64,000 nt of DNA from DTWD01 sp963662965 (GCA_963662965.1 OY759970.1:2232001-2296000); one strand, 5' to 3'. Shown: positions 16,761 through 26,785, numbered from the stretch's first letter. The notes: generated by a model not told the origin, from the letters alone. Program-made: numbers and translations.

Positions 16761-19109
16761 TTGATGGCGACTCAAGCGCCTCCAGCGCAGACCGCTACCC
16801 AGCTTCGCTACCTGAGGGACCTCGAGCGGAAGGTTCTTTGGCTGTCGGTCTGGATGATCCATCACGCCAACCACCTCCGCCCGTCGCGGGACGGGTTGAA
16901 GGTTGGCGGGCACCAGTCATCGTCCGCGTCCGTGGCGACGCTGATGACCGCCCTCTACTTCGACGCGCTCCGCCCGGCCGACCGTGTGGCCGTCAAGCCG
17001 CACGCCAGTCCGGTGTTCCATGCGATTCAGTACCTGCTCGGCAACCAGACGCAAGACCAGCTCGCGCGATTCCGTGGTTACGGCGGCGCCCAGTCGTACC
17101 CGTCACGCACCAAGGACGCCGACGATGTCGATTTCTCGACCGGCTCGGTCGGTCTCGGCGTCGCGATGACGTCGTTCGCGTCGCTCGTGCAGGACTACAT
17201 CCGGTTGAAGGCGTTCGGGCCCGAGCGCGAGCAGGGGCGGATGATCGCGGTCGCCGGCGACGCCGAATTCGATGAGGGGAACCTCTTCGAGGCGCTCGTC
17301 GAGGGGTGGAAGCACGACATTCGCAATGTCTGGTGGGTCATCGACTACAACCGGCAGAGCCTAGATGCGGTGATGGTCGAGCGGTTCTCCGACCGACTCG
17401 AGGGCTTCTTTCGCAATCTCGACTGGCGGGTCGAGGTGCTCAAGTACGGACGCCTGCTCACGGCGGCGTTTCAACAGCCAGGCGGCGACGCGCTGCAGCA
17501 CTGGATCGATTCGGCGGAGAACCTACGCTACTCGGCGCTCGCGTACAAAGGTGGCGCGGCGTGGCGGGAAGAGCTCGTCCGCGACCTTGGGGATACGCAC
17601 GGCATCCGGGCTCTGCTCGACGAGCACGACGACGACGCGCTCGGCCGGCTGATGACCAACCTTGGCGGTCACGATATGGAGACGGTCTGCGACGCCTTCC
17701 GGGCGGTCCCAGACGACCGGCCGACCTGCTTCATCGCGTACACCATCAAGGGCTACGGTCTCCCCCTCGCCGGTCACAAGGACAATCACGCCGGCCTCAT
17801 GACGCCGGACCAGCTGGCGGCGTTCAAGCGGCAGCTGCGGATTGGCGACGGGGAGGAGTGGGACCGCTACGCCGGAATGGAGACGCCCGCCGACGAGCTC
17901 CGGATGTTCCTCGAGGCGGTGCCGTTCGGACGCGCGAAGGAACGACGTCACGGCGCCGCGCGGATCGCCGTTCCCGTCCGGTTCGATCCGCCGGCGGGCG
18001 AGAAGCTCTCGACGCAGGAGGCGTTTGGCCGGTTTCTCTCGGACCTCGCGCGCCGACACCCGGAGCTGGCCGACCGGGTGGTCACGTCGTCACCCGACGT
18101 GACGGTGTCGACCAGCCTCGGATCATGGCTGAACCGTCGCGCTATCTTTGGTCGGCGCGAGCACGGCGACCTCTTCAAGGATGAGCAAATCCTGTCGGCG
18201 CTCAACTGGGAGGTGTCGGCGAAGGGACAGCACATCGAGCTTGGCATCGCCGAGAACAACTTGTTCCTTCTGCTTGCCGCACTCGGCCTCAGCGCACCGC
18301 TGTTTGGGGAGCGTCTGTTGCCCATCGGGACGGTCTACGATCCGTTCATCAGCCGGGGTCTCGACGCCCTCAACTACGCCTGCTACCAGGACGCGCGCTT
18401 TATCGTGGTCGGCACTCCGTCGGGCGTCTCACTTGCCGCCGAAGGCGGCGCGCATCAGTCGATCTACGAGCCGCTGATTGGCTTGGCGCAGCCGGGGCTG
18501 ACCGCGTTCGAGCCGGCATACGCCGATGAGCTGTGCGAGGTGTTGCGCTGGAGCTTCGAGCACATGCAGGCGGACGACGGCGGTGCCGTCTATCTGCGGC
18601 TGTCGACGCGTCCGATCGACCAGCCATCGCGCGACTTCAACACCGCGTTCGCGAGGGACGTCACCGAGGGTGGCTATTGGATGGTTCCGCCCGGGTCGGG
18701 CGCCGAGGTCGCGCTGGTGGCGTCCGGTGCGGTGCTCCCCGAAGCGATTGACGCGCACCGCCAGATTGTCGAGGACATCCCGGACGCGGGGTTGCTCGTC
18801 GTCACCTCGGTCGACCGCCTGTATAGGGGCTGGACCGACAGCCACCACGGCGCGATCGACGCGCCCCCGCCGCACGTCACCCGGTTGCTTGGCGCGCTTC
18901 CCGACCGCGCCGGTCTGGTGACCGTGATCGACGGCCATCCAGCGACGTTGTCATGGCTCGCGTCCGTGGGGCGGCATCGCGTGATCCCGCTCGGCGTCGA
19001 TCGCTTCGGCCAGTCGGGCGACCTTCACGACCTGTATCGAGAGTATGGTCTCGATGCGGAGGCGATGGTCGACGCCGCGGCGCGTCTTCTCGTGACCGCG
19101 GCTCGTTAG
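16761..19109 (+). CDS. Transketolase-like homodimeric 2-oxoacid (pyruvate) dehydrogenase E1
   Basis: 782 residues. An N-terminal thiamine-diphosphate domain shows HASPVFHAIQYLLG, STGSVGLGVAM and VAGDAEFDEGNLFEAL...WWVIDYNRQS, the GDAE...N Mg2+/ThDP motif. The pyrimidine-binding domain follows with QHIELGIAENNLFLLLAALGLS, containing the conserved cofactor Glu, and then the transketolase C-terminal domain. The length and fused arrangement match AceE-type E1, slightly shorter than the usual ~890 residues. With the E2 gene 9 bp downstream it should oxidatively decarboxylate pyruvate or another 2-oxoacid. No E3 gene is near, so it would use a shared lipoamide dehydrogenase. Probably controlled by the divergent Lrp-type protein. 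Confidence 0.87.
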   Translation: MMATQAPPAQTATQLRYLRDLERKVLWLSVWMIHHANHLRPSRDGLKVGGHQSSSASVATLMTALYFDALRPADRVAVKPHASPVFHAIQYLLGNQTQDQLARFRGYGGAQSYPSRTKDADDVDFSTGSVGLGVAMTSFASLVQDYIRLKAFGPEREQGRMIAVAGDAEFDEGNLFEALVEGWKHDIRNVWWVIDYNRQSLDAVMVERFSDRLEGFFRNLDWRVEVLKYGRLLTAAFQQPGGDALQHWIDSAENLRYSALAYKGGAAWREELVRDLGDTHGIRALLDEHDDDALGRLMTNLGGHDMETVCDAFRAVPDDRPTCFIAYTIKGYGLPLAGHKDNHAGLMTPDQLAAFKRQLRIGDGEEWDRYAGMETPADELRMFLEAVPFGRAKERRHGAARIAVPVRFDPPAGEKLSTQEAFGRFLSDLARRHPELADRVVTSSPDVTVSTSLGSWLNRRAIFGRREHGDLFKDEQILSALNWEVSAKGQHIELGIAENNLFLLLAALGLSAPLFGERLLPIGTVYDPFISRGLDALNYACYQDARFIVVGTPSGVSLAAEGGAHQSIYEPLIGLAQPGLTAFEPAYADELCEVLRWSFEHMQADDGGAVYLRLSTRPIDQPSRDFNTAFARDVTEGGYWMVPPGSGAEVALVASGAVLPEAIDAHRQIVEDIPDAGLLVVTSVDRLYRGWTDSHHGAIDAPPPHVTRLLGALPDRAGLVTVIDGHPATLSWLASVGRHRVIPLGVDRFGQSGDLHDLYREYGLDAEAMVDAAARLLVTAAR

Positions 19110-19118
19110 CCGCAAACG

Positions 19119-20396
19119 ATGTCCACCTTAATCCGTCTCCCCGAGCTCGCCGAGTCGATGACGTCGGCCACGCTCACGACCTGGCTCAAGCGTCCGGGCG
19201 ATCGCGTCGCGACGGGGGAGCCGATCGCCGAGGTCGAAACCGACAAGACGACGGTCGAGCTCCAAGCGCCGGCCGACGGCATTCTCGACGACATTCAGGT
19301 CTCGGCCGGGACGGAAGATGTGGCCGTCGGGACCGTGCTGGCCTTGGTCCGGGACGCCACCGTCAACGATGATGACGACCCACGTGCCGACGTCGCCGCG
19401 ACACCGAGCACCGCGGAGCCGGCGAGGGCGAACACCACCGCGACTCCTTCCGCGCCCCGTGACGTCGAGGCGGCCCGCCCGATGGTGAGCGCCGATACGG
19501 TCTCATCGACCGACGTGCCCTCAACACCGCTCGCGCGACAGATGGCGGCATTGGCCGGCATCGACCTCGCCGGTCTGACCGGCTCCGGCCGCGCGGGGCA
19601 GGTGACGAAAGCTGATGTCGAGCGGCACCTCGGCATGCCGTCGGCATCGGAGGCTCGGCCGGAAGCGCCGCCCACGCCCACACCGCGCGCGCCGGCAGCG
19701 CCGCTGTCGGACGTCGCCCATACGGATGAGCCGCTGACCGCGATGCGGCGTATCACCGCCGAGCGAATGACGGTGGCGAAGCAGACCATTCCGCACTTCT
19801 ATCTCGAGGTGTCCTGCGCGGTCGACCGATTGCTGGCGTTGCGTGAACTCAAGAACGCCGCCTCTGGCACCACCGATGTCACCGTGAACGACGTTGTCGT
19901 GCGGGCCGCGGCGCTGGCGCTCACGGCGGTTCCCCGGGCCAACTCGGCCTGGACTGGCGACGGCGTCCGCCTCTTCGAAACGGTGAACGTCGCCGTGGCG
20001 GTGACGACGCCGTCCGGTCTCGTCACCCCGGTGGTCCGTGCCGCCGACACGAAGGACCTCCAGACCATCGCGGCTGAGCTTCGGGCACTGACCACGCGCG
20101 CGCGCGGCGGCAAGCTCCAGCCGGCCGATTACACCGGCGGAACCTGCACCATCTCGAACCTCGGGATGTTCGGGGTGTCGAGCCTCTACGCCATCCTGAA
20201 CCCGCCGCAGAGTTGTATTCTTGGCGTCGGTGCGATCCAGTCACGTCCCATCGTGCGTGACGAGGCCGTCCACGTGGGGTCGATGATGACCGTCACGCTG
20301 TCGGCTGACCATCGCGCGATTGACGGCGCGACCGGCGCCGAGTTCCTCCGGGCACTCAAACAGCGCATCGAAGATCCGCACGAAGTATTCGGGTAA
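19119..20396 (+). CDS. Dihydrolipoamide acyltransferase (E2)
   Basis: 425 residues. A single lipoyl domain carries the target lysine Lys43 in ETDKTTVEL. A Pro/Ala-rich linker, an E3/E1-binding domain (TPLARQMAALAGIDLAGLTGSGRAGQVTKADVERH) and a second linker (APPTPTPRAPAAP) follow, then the catalytic domain ending with SADHRAIDGATGAEFL, where His398 and Asp402 are the active-site pair. The order is that of standard E2 chains of pyruvate or branched-chain complexes. It begins 9 bp after the E1 gene, so both are surely co-transcribed. Confidence 0.92.
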   Translation: MSTLIRLPELAESMTSATLTTWLKRPGDRVATGEPIAEVETDKTTVELQAPADGILDDIQVSAGTEDVAVGTVLALVRDATVNDDDDPRADVAATPSTAEPARANTTATPSAPRDVEAARPMVSADTVSSTDVPSTPLARQMAALAGIDLAGLTGSGRAGQVTKADVERHLGMPSASEARPEAPPTPTPRAPAAPLSDVAHTDEPLTAMRRITAERMTVAKQTIPHFYLEVSCAVDRLLALRELKNAASGTTDVTVNDVVVRAAALALTAVPRANSAWTGDGVRLFETVNVAVAVTTPSGLVTPVVRAADTKDLQTIAAELRALTTRARGGKLQPADYTGGTCTISNLGMFGVSSLYAILNPPQSCILGVGAIQSRPIVRDEAVHVGSMMTVTLSADHRAIDGATGAEFLRALKQRIEDPHEVFG

Positions 20397-20480
20397 TGCC
20401 ACGACACACAGATCTGAAAATGCCAATGTCGAAAACGACAATTACGGCAACGGCGGTGACCCTGACCGTCGTCATTTAAC

Positions 20481-20776
20481 TCACCGACAGTCCGTGGGCC
20501 CAGACGCGCGGGGTCGCGGAGCATCTGGCTGCGGCCCGCGCCGTGGCCGAGACGGCGGGCGCCGACGTGATCATCTCGAACCACGATCGGTTCGACGATG
20601 CGCATCAGAAGATCGCGGGGTTGGCGACCCGCGGTGCGGGCGACCCCCATCCGTACGTGCTCGGTCAGGACGCGACGCTCGACTACTTCGATGTAGTCGA
20701 GCAGTGCGCGCTTGTCGGTTTGGCGCGAGTCACCCAGGAGCGCGAGTTGCCCGCTAGGATATGCTTGCCGTCGCAT
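20481..20776 (+). pseudogene. C-terminal remnant of an MBL-fold hydrolase
   Basis: One frame reads LTDSPWAQTRGVAEHLAAARAVAETAGADVIISNHDRFDDAHQKIAGL, then GAGDPHPYVLGQDATLDYFDVVEQCALVGLARV. This resembles the C-terminal part of class B3-like metallo-beta-lactamase-fold proteins (SNHxxxDxxxxKxxxL...GxPHPxVxG). An in-frame TAA precedes it and no metal-binding HxHxDH motif exists upstream, so the N-terminal ~200 residues were lost. The frame runs into the start of the next gene. Confidence 0.6.
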
Positions 20777-22040
20777 GTCAGCGACCTTGTCGAAATTTGC
20801 GTCAACCGTCGAGGGGGAGACCGCCTTCACCGTCTTGGCGGTGGCCAAGCGGCTTATCGCCGACGGCAAAAACGTCATCGAGCTCGAGGTCGGGGACAGC
20901 CCGTTCCCAACCTCGCCCGAGGGTCTCGATGGCGGCATTCGTGCGATACACGACGGGCAGACGCACTACGGTCCATCGCTCGGGCTTCCCGACTTCCGCG
21001 CCGCGGCGGCGACGTACATCAACGAGCGGTACGGTCTCTCGACGACGGCCGAGAATGTCGTGGTCGGTCCGGGCGCCAAGATCTACGAGCAGTTTTTCTG
21101 CGAGGCATTCGTCAATCCGGGGGATGGCGTGCTCGTCTTCAGCCCGCACTTTCCGACCTACCCGGCCAACATCCAACGGCGCGGCGGGCGGATGGTGGTG
21201 TCGAAGCTGCGAGCGTCGCACGACTTCCGGCCGAGCCTCGACGATGTGGAACGGTTCCTCGTCGAGGATCCGAGTCCCAAAGCGGTCTTTCTCAACAGTC
21301 CACATAATCCGACCGGCGGTGTCGCGACGCTCGATGATATCGAAGGCCTGGCGTCGCTCATCCGCGGGAAGAACGTCGCGGTCTTCAGCGACGAGCCGTA
21401 CGACGCGATGGTCTGGCATGGTGAGCATCACACGCTGCTGGCCCAGCCCGGCATGTTCGACCAGTGCGTCGCCGCCTACACGTTCAGCAAGTCGTTCAGC
21501 ATGAGTGGGTGGCGGCTCGGGTATGCGGTGTCGAGTCCGGCGACGATCGAGGTCTTGGGGACGCTCACGAACACGGCGCTGTCGTGCGTGCCGCCGTTTA
21601 CCCAGATGGCCGGCATCGCCGCCATGGCCCGCGACGGCGCCGTCCGCGACGAACGGATGGCCGACTTCCAACGCAAGGTGGCGTTGCTCGTCAAGGGGCT
21701 CAACGCGATTGACGATGTGACCTGTTTGATGCCGCGGGGGACGTTTTACGTCTTTCCGTCGATCAAGGCGCTGTGCAATCGGTACGGGATCACCTCACAC
21801 GGGCTTGCGTTGTTCTTGCTCGAGGCCGCCGACGACGAGAACGGTGTCGCGTGCCTTGGGGGAGAGTGCTTCGGCGCCGCCGGCGGCGGGTTTCTGCGAC
21901 TTAGCTGCGCCGAACCCGACGAGCGCCTCAGAGAGGCGGTCGCCTTTGTTGCCGACGCGGTGACGCGGAAAACGCGTGTCGAGTCCTACCTCGCATCGCA
22001 TCCACAGTATTTGTTGTCCGAACCGTACACCGACGATTGA
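20775..22040 (+). CDS. PLP-dependent class I/II aminotransferase
   Basis: 421 residues from ATG 20775, the start that gives the usual N-terminus (MSATLSKFASTVEGETAFTVLAVAKRL). Fold type I features: GPGAKIYEQFF cofactor loop (about 99-108), NSPHNPTGG (174-182), DEPYD (206-210) and the PLP lysine Lys239 in YTFSKSFSMSGWRLGY; the substrate-carboxylate Arg lies in FLRLSCAEP. It belongs to the aspartate/alanine aminotransferase group. With the E1/E2 pair and Lrp-type control it may feed a 2-oxoacid from amino-acid breakdown into acyl-CoA formation; this link is inference from neighbourhood. Confidence 0.9.
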   Translation: MSATLSKFASTVEGETAFTVLAVAKRLIADGKNVIELEVGDSPFPTSPEGLDGGIRAIHDGQTHYGPSLGLPDFRAAAATYINERYGLSTTAENVVVGPGAKIYEQFFCEAFVNPGDGVLVFSPHFPTYPANIQRRGGRMVVSKLRASHDFRPSLDDVERFLVEDPSPKAVFLNSPHNPTGGVATLDDIEGLASLIRGKNVAVFSDEPYDAMVWHGEHHTLLAQPGMFDQCVAAYTFSKSFSMSGWRLGYAVSSPATIEVLGTLTNTALSCVPPFTQMAGIAAMARDGAVRDERMADFQRKVALLVKGLNAIDDVTCLMPRGTFYVFPSIKALCNRYGITSHGLALFLLEAADDENGVACLGGECFGAAGGGFLRLSCAEPDERLREAVAFVADAVTRKTRVESYLASHPQYLLSEPYTDD

Positions 22041-22051
22041 CCTAGCCCCAG

Positions 22052-22141
22052 GCGCGCACGGCGCGCCCGCCGAAGCGGAGTGGGGCATTCGGGGTCCCCA
22101 CGAGCAACGGCGACGGGGCACGGGGCAGTCAGCCCCGTCTC
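22052..22141. repeat. Dispersed ~90-bp repeat, copy 4, with terminal hairpin
   Basis: Hairpin CGGGGC-AGTCA-GCCCCG at 22121-22137. The left part is homologous to copy 3 (GGCGCGCAC, then CGGAGTGGGGC). It lies between the convergent ends of the aminotransferase and the HD-domain pseudogene and overlaps the latter's stop. Confidence 0.7.
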
Positions 22142-23454
22142 AAGGAAGTCGACAGCGCCTCGATGCAGGTGGGACACACCTGCCGGGGGGACGCCTTTCG
22201 GAGAATTCCAAAGGCCTCGTCGGGAGCGAGGGGGTGGCGGTACGGTCGCTTCGCCGACAACGCCTCGAACATGTCGGCCACGGCGAGGATTCGTGCAGGT
22301 TGGGACAGTTAGTCGGCGGTGAGTCCGCGGTGGTATCCGGTCCCATCGAGCTTCTCGTGATGTGCGCTCGCGAGCGCCGCGATGTCGCGGAATGGTGCGA
22401 CGCGAGAGAGGATGTCGACCGTGTACGCCGGGTGCCGTCGGATCTGATCCCATTCGTCGCCGTTGAGACGGCCAGGTTTGTCGAGGATCAAGTTCGAGAC
22501 ACCCAGCTTGCCGATGTCATGGAGCAGGCTCGCCCAGCGGAGATCGCGGACGACGTCGACGCCGTAGTCGAGGTGCGCCGCCATCGCGAGCGCGATATCC
22601 GTCACCCCCTCGGAGTGCCGCAGCGTCCACGGCGACTTGGCGTCGAACGCGTGCCAAGGCGCGTGCGACCGTGTCGAGACGGTCGAGGGTGGCCATCCTG
22701 ACGCGTTCCGGTGGCTCGACGGAGACAACGTCACTCAGCAGGTTTTTGGTGCCGAGTCGTGACCAGAACTCATGGTCTGAGCGCAGGCTGTCGAGGGCGC
22801 TCACCAGCGCCGGGTCGAACCATCTGCTGCGGCGCGCCGCCGCGACGTCCAGGGCCAGGTCGAGGCCCCCGACCGTAAAGAAGACCTCGACGGTCTGGGC
22901 CAGACAGACGACGCGCCCGAACGGCGGGATGGCGTCGCCGCCGAGTCCCAGCGGATAGCCACGGCCGTCCCAGTGCTCATCGAGCGTCCGGATCGCCTCC
23001 GCGGTGGTCTCGGGAAACCCGAGCATTGCGGCGATGTCGGCGCCGCGCTCGCATCGGATCGTCGTGAGCGTCCGCGCATCGCGCTCGCGGCAATACCGAG
23101 GCGGAGCAGCGTCACGGCGCGACGCCAGCCGCCCCGCCCCCGCCCGGTTACGCGGACGGCGTACTTGGCGGCCTCCACTCGGCGCGACCAATCGGTCAGC
23201 TTGTGCTCCCGCTTCGTATCGAGATCGTCGGCACCGAAAAGCGAGCCGACACGCGCGGCGTTCGACGGGCAGCCGAGGTCCGTCATCAGCAAGGCATAGA
23301 ACAGACCGCCGCGGTCGCCCGGGAGGTCGGCGATCTCGGCGAGGCGCATGCCGATGAGACATGTGTGAACCGAATGTCCCATCGGTTACCCCTCGGTGAT
23401 GTCAAGGGCATAGGACAAGGCGGAGAGGACCTCGGAGAGCCGGAATTCGGTCAC
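22129..23454 (-). pseudogene. HD-GYP-like signalling phosphohydrolase, multiply disabled
   Basis: Starting at GTG 23454 the frame reads TEFRLSEVLSALSYALDITEG, then in-frame TAA, then PMGHSVHTCLIGMRLAE...KREHKLTDWSRRVEAAKYAV. After frameshifts near 23090 and 22650 it continues as CERGADIAAMLGFPETTAEAIRTLDEHWDGRGYP and RHSEGVTDIALAMAAHLDYG...LLHDIGKLGVSNLILDKPGRL...HHEKLDGTGYHRGLTAD. A second in-frame TAA (22,313-22,315) precedes LSQPARILAVADMFEAL. The HD-GYP signature (HDIGK, HHE, GTGYHRGL) is intact, yet two frameshifts and two nonsense codons (both probably CAA to TAA) interrupt the gene. The ancestral protein was about 440 residues and probably degraded cyclic di-GMP or another nucleotide. 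Confidence 0.8.
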
Positions 23455-23576
23455 AGCAATAAGGCGTCGGTCGCCGCGTTACCGGCGTCACCCGCGGGGA
23501 GGAAGGAACGGAGGGAACGATGGGGGTGGGCGCCACGACCTGTGGGGGTCACGACACCCACCGCGTCGGGTGCAGG

Positions 23577-24230
23577 CTACGGGAGGCCTTCAGCTTTCTT
23601 CATCAGGTTGGCGTGCGTCTCTGCAACCTCGAGCCCGCCTTCGCCCTCCTGCCAGCCGGTACGGCCGTCGCCATTGGCATCGTTCCCCGAGAGCAGCTGC
23701 TGGGCAAGCGTGTTGAGCTCGGCCACCATCCCCGAGGCGGCCGACGCTGAGCCGGCCATCTCGATCTTCTTCGCGAGGGCGACAATTTCATCCGCGCGCG
23801 CGACGGTGTTCCGCGCCGATGTGGCGACGTGGGTCGCGTGCGTCTTGATCGCGTCCGAGGCGCCCTCGGTGTTCGCGGCGGCCTGGATATGCTTTGCGGC
23901 GCCTTCCGCGCCTTGCTTCACGCCGTAGCCCTTGCCGGGACCGTTCTCGATTTGCGTCGGGTCGACGGCATGAAGGACATGCGCGGCATGTCGCTTCATC
24001 GCGTCGAGATCACTCGGATCCTTTGCCGCGAGCGAGGCGTGCCGCGCCGCAATCTGCGCCTCTTCGATCGCGGCTGGGAGCAGGCCGACCATGTCAGGCG
24101 TGTCGTTCCATTTGTCCATCACGTGGCCGATGTGATTATGTCCTGCGCCTTGCTCCGCGCCGAGGTTCGCGCCGGCGAAGAGCGCCATGGCGGCGACGAG
24201 TGCGAGACTAAGAGTGGCTATGCGTCGCAT
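23577..24230 (-). CDS. Secreted helical protein with a C-terminal EF-hand-like loop
   Basis: 217 residues from ATG 24230, preceded by an AGGGGGGA ribosome site. A signal peptide (MRRIATLSLALVAAMALFAGANLG) is followed by an Ala/His-rich helical bundle (HNHIGHVMDKWNDTPDMVGLLPAAIEEAQIAARHASLAA, KRHAAHVLHAVDP). Near the end NDANGDGRTGWQEGEGG has the D-x-N-x-D-G spacing of a calcium-binding EF-hand loop. No family could be named. Metal or calcium binding in the periplasm is a reasonable guess, not shown. Confidence 0.7.
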   Translation of the reverse strand: MRRIATLSLALVAAMALFAGANLGAEQGAGHNHIGHVMDKWNDTPDMVGLLPAAIEEAQIAARHASLAAKDPSDLDAMKRHAAHVLHAVDPTQIENGPGKGYGVKQGAEGAAKHIQAAANTEGASDAIKTHATHVATSARNTVARADEIVALAKKIEMAGSASAASGMVAELNTLAQQLLSGNDANGDGRTGWQEGEGGLEVAETHANLMKKAEGLP

Positions 24231-24348
24231 CGCTATCCCCCCTGGAATCGAGTGCCATCCGGCCGAGGGCCGGAAACGTGTGGCTGACCAGCCCCTTATA
24301 TACCGTGGGTCGAGGCACCGCGACAAGCGAACTCTTCGCTACAGGTCA

Positions 24349-25918
24349 TCAGGAGCCGGCCGGCAAGTATTCCTTGCTGGAGAGAATCGCCATGAAATGC
24401 TCGGCCGCCACCGCCCCGGAGCCCGGGTGGCACGTCAACTGAATCTTGGCGAGGTCGAAGTCGCTCTCTATCAACACCATCCCAACGCCGGTGTCGCCGA
24501 CGAACGTCCGCCCTTCAGGGAACATCTCCGCGACGGTGAGGACGCAGGTGCCATGCGGCGGGACCGTGCCCGAGAAGGAGCGGCGCTCGCCTGCCGCGTT
24601 GATGAGGTAGGCGGTAAAGGGGGCCTCGTCGTGATACCGCCGCTCATTCGCACTGTTGCTAATGCACACCTCGGTGACGTACGGCTCCCGGAACCAAGCG
24701 CGGTAGTACGCCCGATAGGGCACCTTCCCGCGTTCGGCCGCACGCCTCGGCGAGTTCCACTCGCCGCTCCACATCATGATCCACGCGGCGCCGACCGGAG
24801 TGCGGTACTCCACAAGCGGCTGCAGGACAGGCGGATACGCCGCCTTGCCGTCATTGGTGAACGCCAGGACGATGTGGCCGACGAGCGCCTCCTGGTCCGG
24901 AGGCAGCATGTCGACGAGATGGCCGCTGGGGTCAGCGTGCCGCGACGTGCCAGCCGCCAGCGTGACCGCTCGGCGACCAGCGTTCCCGCCTCGTCGTACA
25001 GATAGAGATCCACCCAGAAGTCGTCTTCGATCGCACCGTGACTGTTGAAGAGATTGATTGTGGTTGTCAGCGCCGGCGAGTGGATCGCGAAGAAGGGATT
25101 CACCCGGCCCCGGTCGAGAAACCGGTGTTCGTGGGCCGGAGACGGCGTCATGTCCGGGTACCGGTCGCCGCCGTGGTAGGTGGAGTTCGACGCGCCGGTC
25201 GTTACGACGTAGGGTCGAATGTACAGGCCGGTTGCCGTGTGGCGCCCGCTGACCGACAGCGGCTCACCCTCGGCGAAGTCGACCGCGTCGGCGACAAGGT
25301 CGCGAACGCGGAGCCGATGCTCCGAGAACGGGGCCAGCTCCGGGCGGTAGGTCGCGTGTCGCCGGTCTTGACGATGGTTCTCAACCTTGAGCATGACACT
25401 GCCGCTCGGATGGCGGCCCGGTCCGTTCACGATCGCCAGCGTGCTCTCGCGCGTCGCGGTCTCCTCGACGACGATCTCCGTGAACTCTTGTCCTGGCGAT
25501 CCGTCGAAGAACGACTGGTCGTTGTGCAGGCAACAGATGCGCCCGTCGTCGGAGTACCAGTCGATCAGGCTGTAGAGCCGAGAATATCGCTCTTGAAGCA
25601 CGACCGGTGGCGGATCCGGCGTGGACGCGAACACCGCCAGGACCCCGTCCTTGACTGGCGCCGCGCGGCGCACGGCGGACGGCTCGAATCAACGAAAATC
25701 GCCTGCCCCTTCCGCGGTTCGTGCGTCCACTCTGCGACGAGACGGCCCGAGTCGTCGAACAGAGCGAAGGTGAGGGTGAGATCGGTGTCGTAGCGCGCGT
25801 GGCGATACCACAGCACCGAGAACAATGTGTGCGTGTCGCCGGTCTCACGCCACCAGCAGAGGTCGGCCCCGAGCGTGTTCGGAGGAGGGACGAACGGCGG
25901 TGGGATGGCAGCCGGCAC
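24349..25918 (-). pseudogene. Hypothetical secreted-operon protein split by two frameshifts
   Basis: A GTG at 25918 starts VPAAIPPPFVPPPNTLGADLCWWRETGDTHTLFSVLWYRHARY. The frame changes near 25,675 into VRRAAPVKDGVLAVFASTPDPPPVVLQERYSRLYSLIDWYSDDGRICCLHNDQSFF, and again near 24,905 into MLPPDQEALVGHIVLAFTNDGKAAYPPVLQPLVEYRTPVGAAWIMMW, ending at 24349. The three pieces join without loss into one ~520-residue protein rich in beta strands. No family is recognised. Its start lies 21 bp after the stop of the secreted protein gene at 25939-26544, so the two form an operon. The shifts may be assembly errors. Confidence 0.6.
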
Positions 25919-25938
25919 AGATTCTGTGTACAGGGCCG

Positions 25939-26544
25939 CTACTCGAGGTCGATCGGCAGGGTGGCGCGCCGCTCGTCGCCGCCGTCGACGACGAGCGAGT
26001 ACGTGCCCGGTTCCCAGCTCCCGGTCGGCGACGCGAAGAAGAGGTCGCCCCACGCGACGCGATGCTGGTCGGTATCGAAGAGCTTGTCGGCGATGCCGTC
26101 GAACGGGAGGACGAAGAACCGGAACTGGCGACCACGATGCCGCACGATGTAGGCGCCGATGCCGTGTCGCGACGTGCGGGCGGCCTGCACCAGCAGCCGG
26201 ATGCGCTGGTGATCCTGGGCGAAAGTGCGTTGCGAGGTCAAGTGGACGACGCGACCATCGGGGCGCACCAGGTGGATGTCACCCCGCTCGATGGTCATGT
26301 TGTCCGAGGATGTGATGGCCGCCTCGACGAGCAGCCAGCGCGAGTCATGGTTGCGCTGTGAGTGGTAGTAGGCCGCGACGACCTGCAGAGTGTCGTCGTC
26401 GTACTCGACCGCGGCACGTCCGCGATCTTCGGTGTTCGGGAACAGCTCCCGTGGCGTCTGGTTGCTGGTCTGCGCCGACGGGGCGACGGCGAGCACGCCG
26501 ACGGCCAGAATCGCAGCGCCGAGAGTGTTGAGCGGATGACTCAT
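25939..26544 (-). CDS. Secreted hypothetical protein
   Basis: 201 residues with a signal peptide (GAAILAVGVLAVAPSAQ). The mature part looks all-beta and contains VRPDGRVVHLTSQRTFAQDHQRIRLLVQAARTSRHGIGAYIVRHRG, then SPTGSWEPGTYSLVVDGGDERRATLPIDLE. The end resembles the GxxxPGxYxLxV strand typical of extracellular beta-sandwich modules. No enzyme motif is visible. It is followed 21 bp on by the broken 520-residue gene, which may encode a partner. Confidence 0.65.
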   Translation of the reverse strand: MSHPLNTLGAAILAVGVLAVAPSAQTSNQTPRELFPNTEDRGRAAVEYDDDTLQVVAAYYHSQRNHDSRWLLVEAAITSSDNMTIERGDIHLVRPDGRVVHLTSQRTFAQDHQRIRLLVQAARTSRHGIGAYIVRHRGRQFRFFVLPFDGIADKLFDTDQHRVAWGDLFFASPTGSWEPGTYSLVVDGGDERRATLPIDLE

Positions 26545-26785
26545 GGAAACATCTCCCGGCAGGTCAGTCCGCGCCGGACGCGGACTGTGGCATCGATGAC
26601 ACTTTTATCATACTGGAGACGGCCCCCGTTCTGACTGGCAGCCCGTAGTGAAAGCCCCGCTGCATTCAACCGGCGATGCATCCCGTCTGGCGACGTCGCT
26701 CCTCGGTCACAAATTCACGATTTGCTCTCTCGTCGCGCCTTGCCACTCGGGCGCCTCGCGCCGGTCTCGGTGCGACGCAACACTT

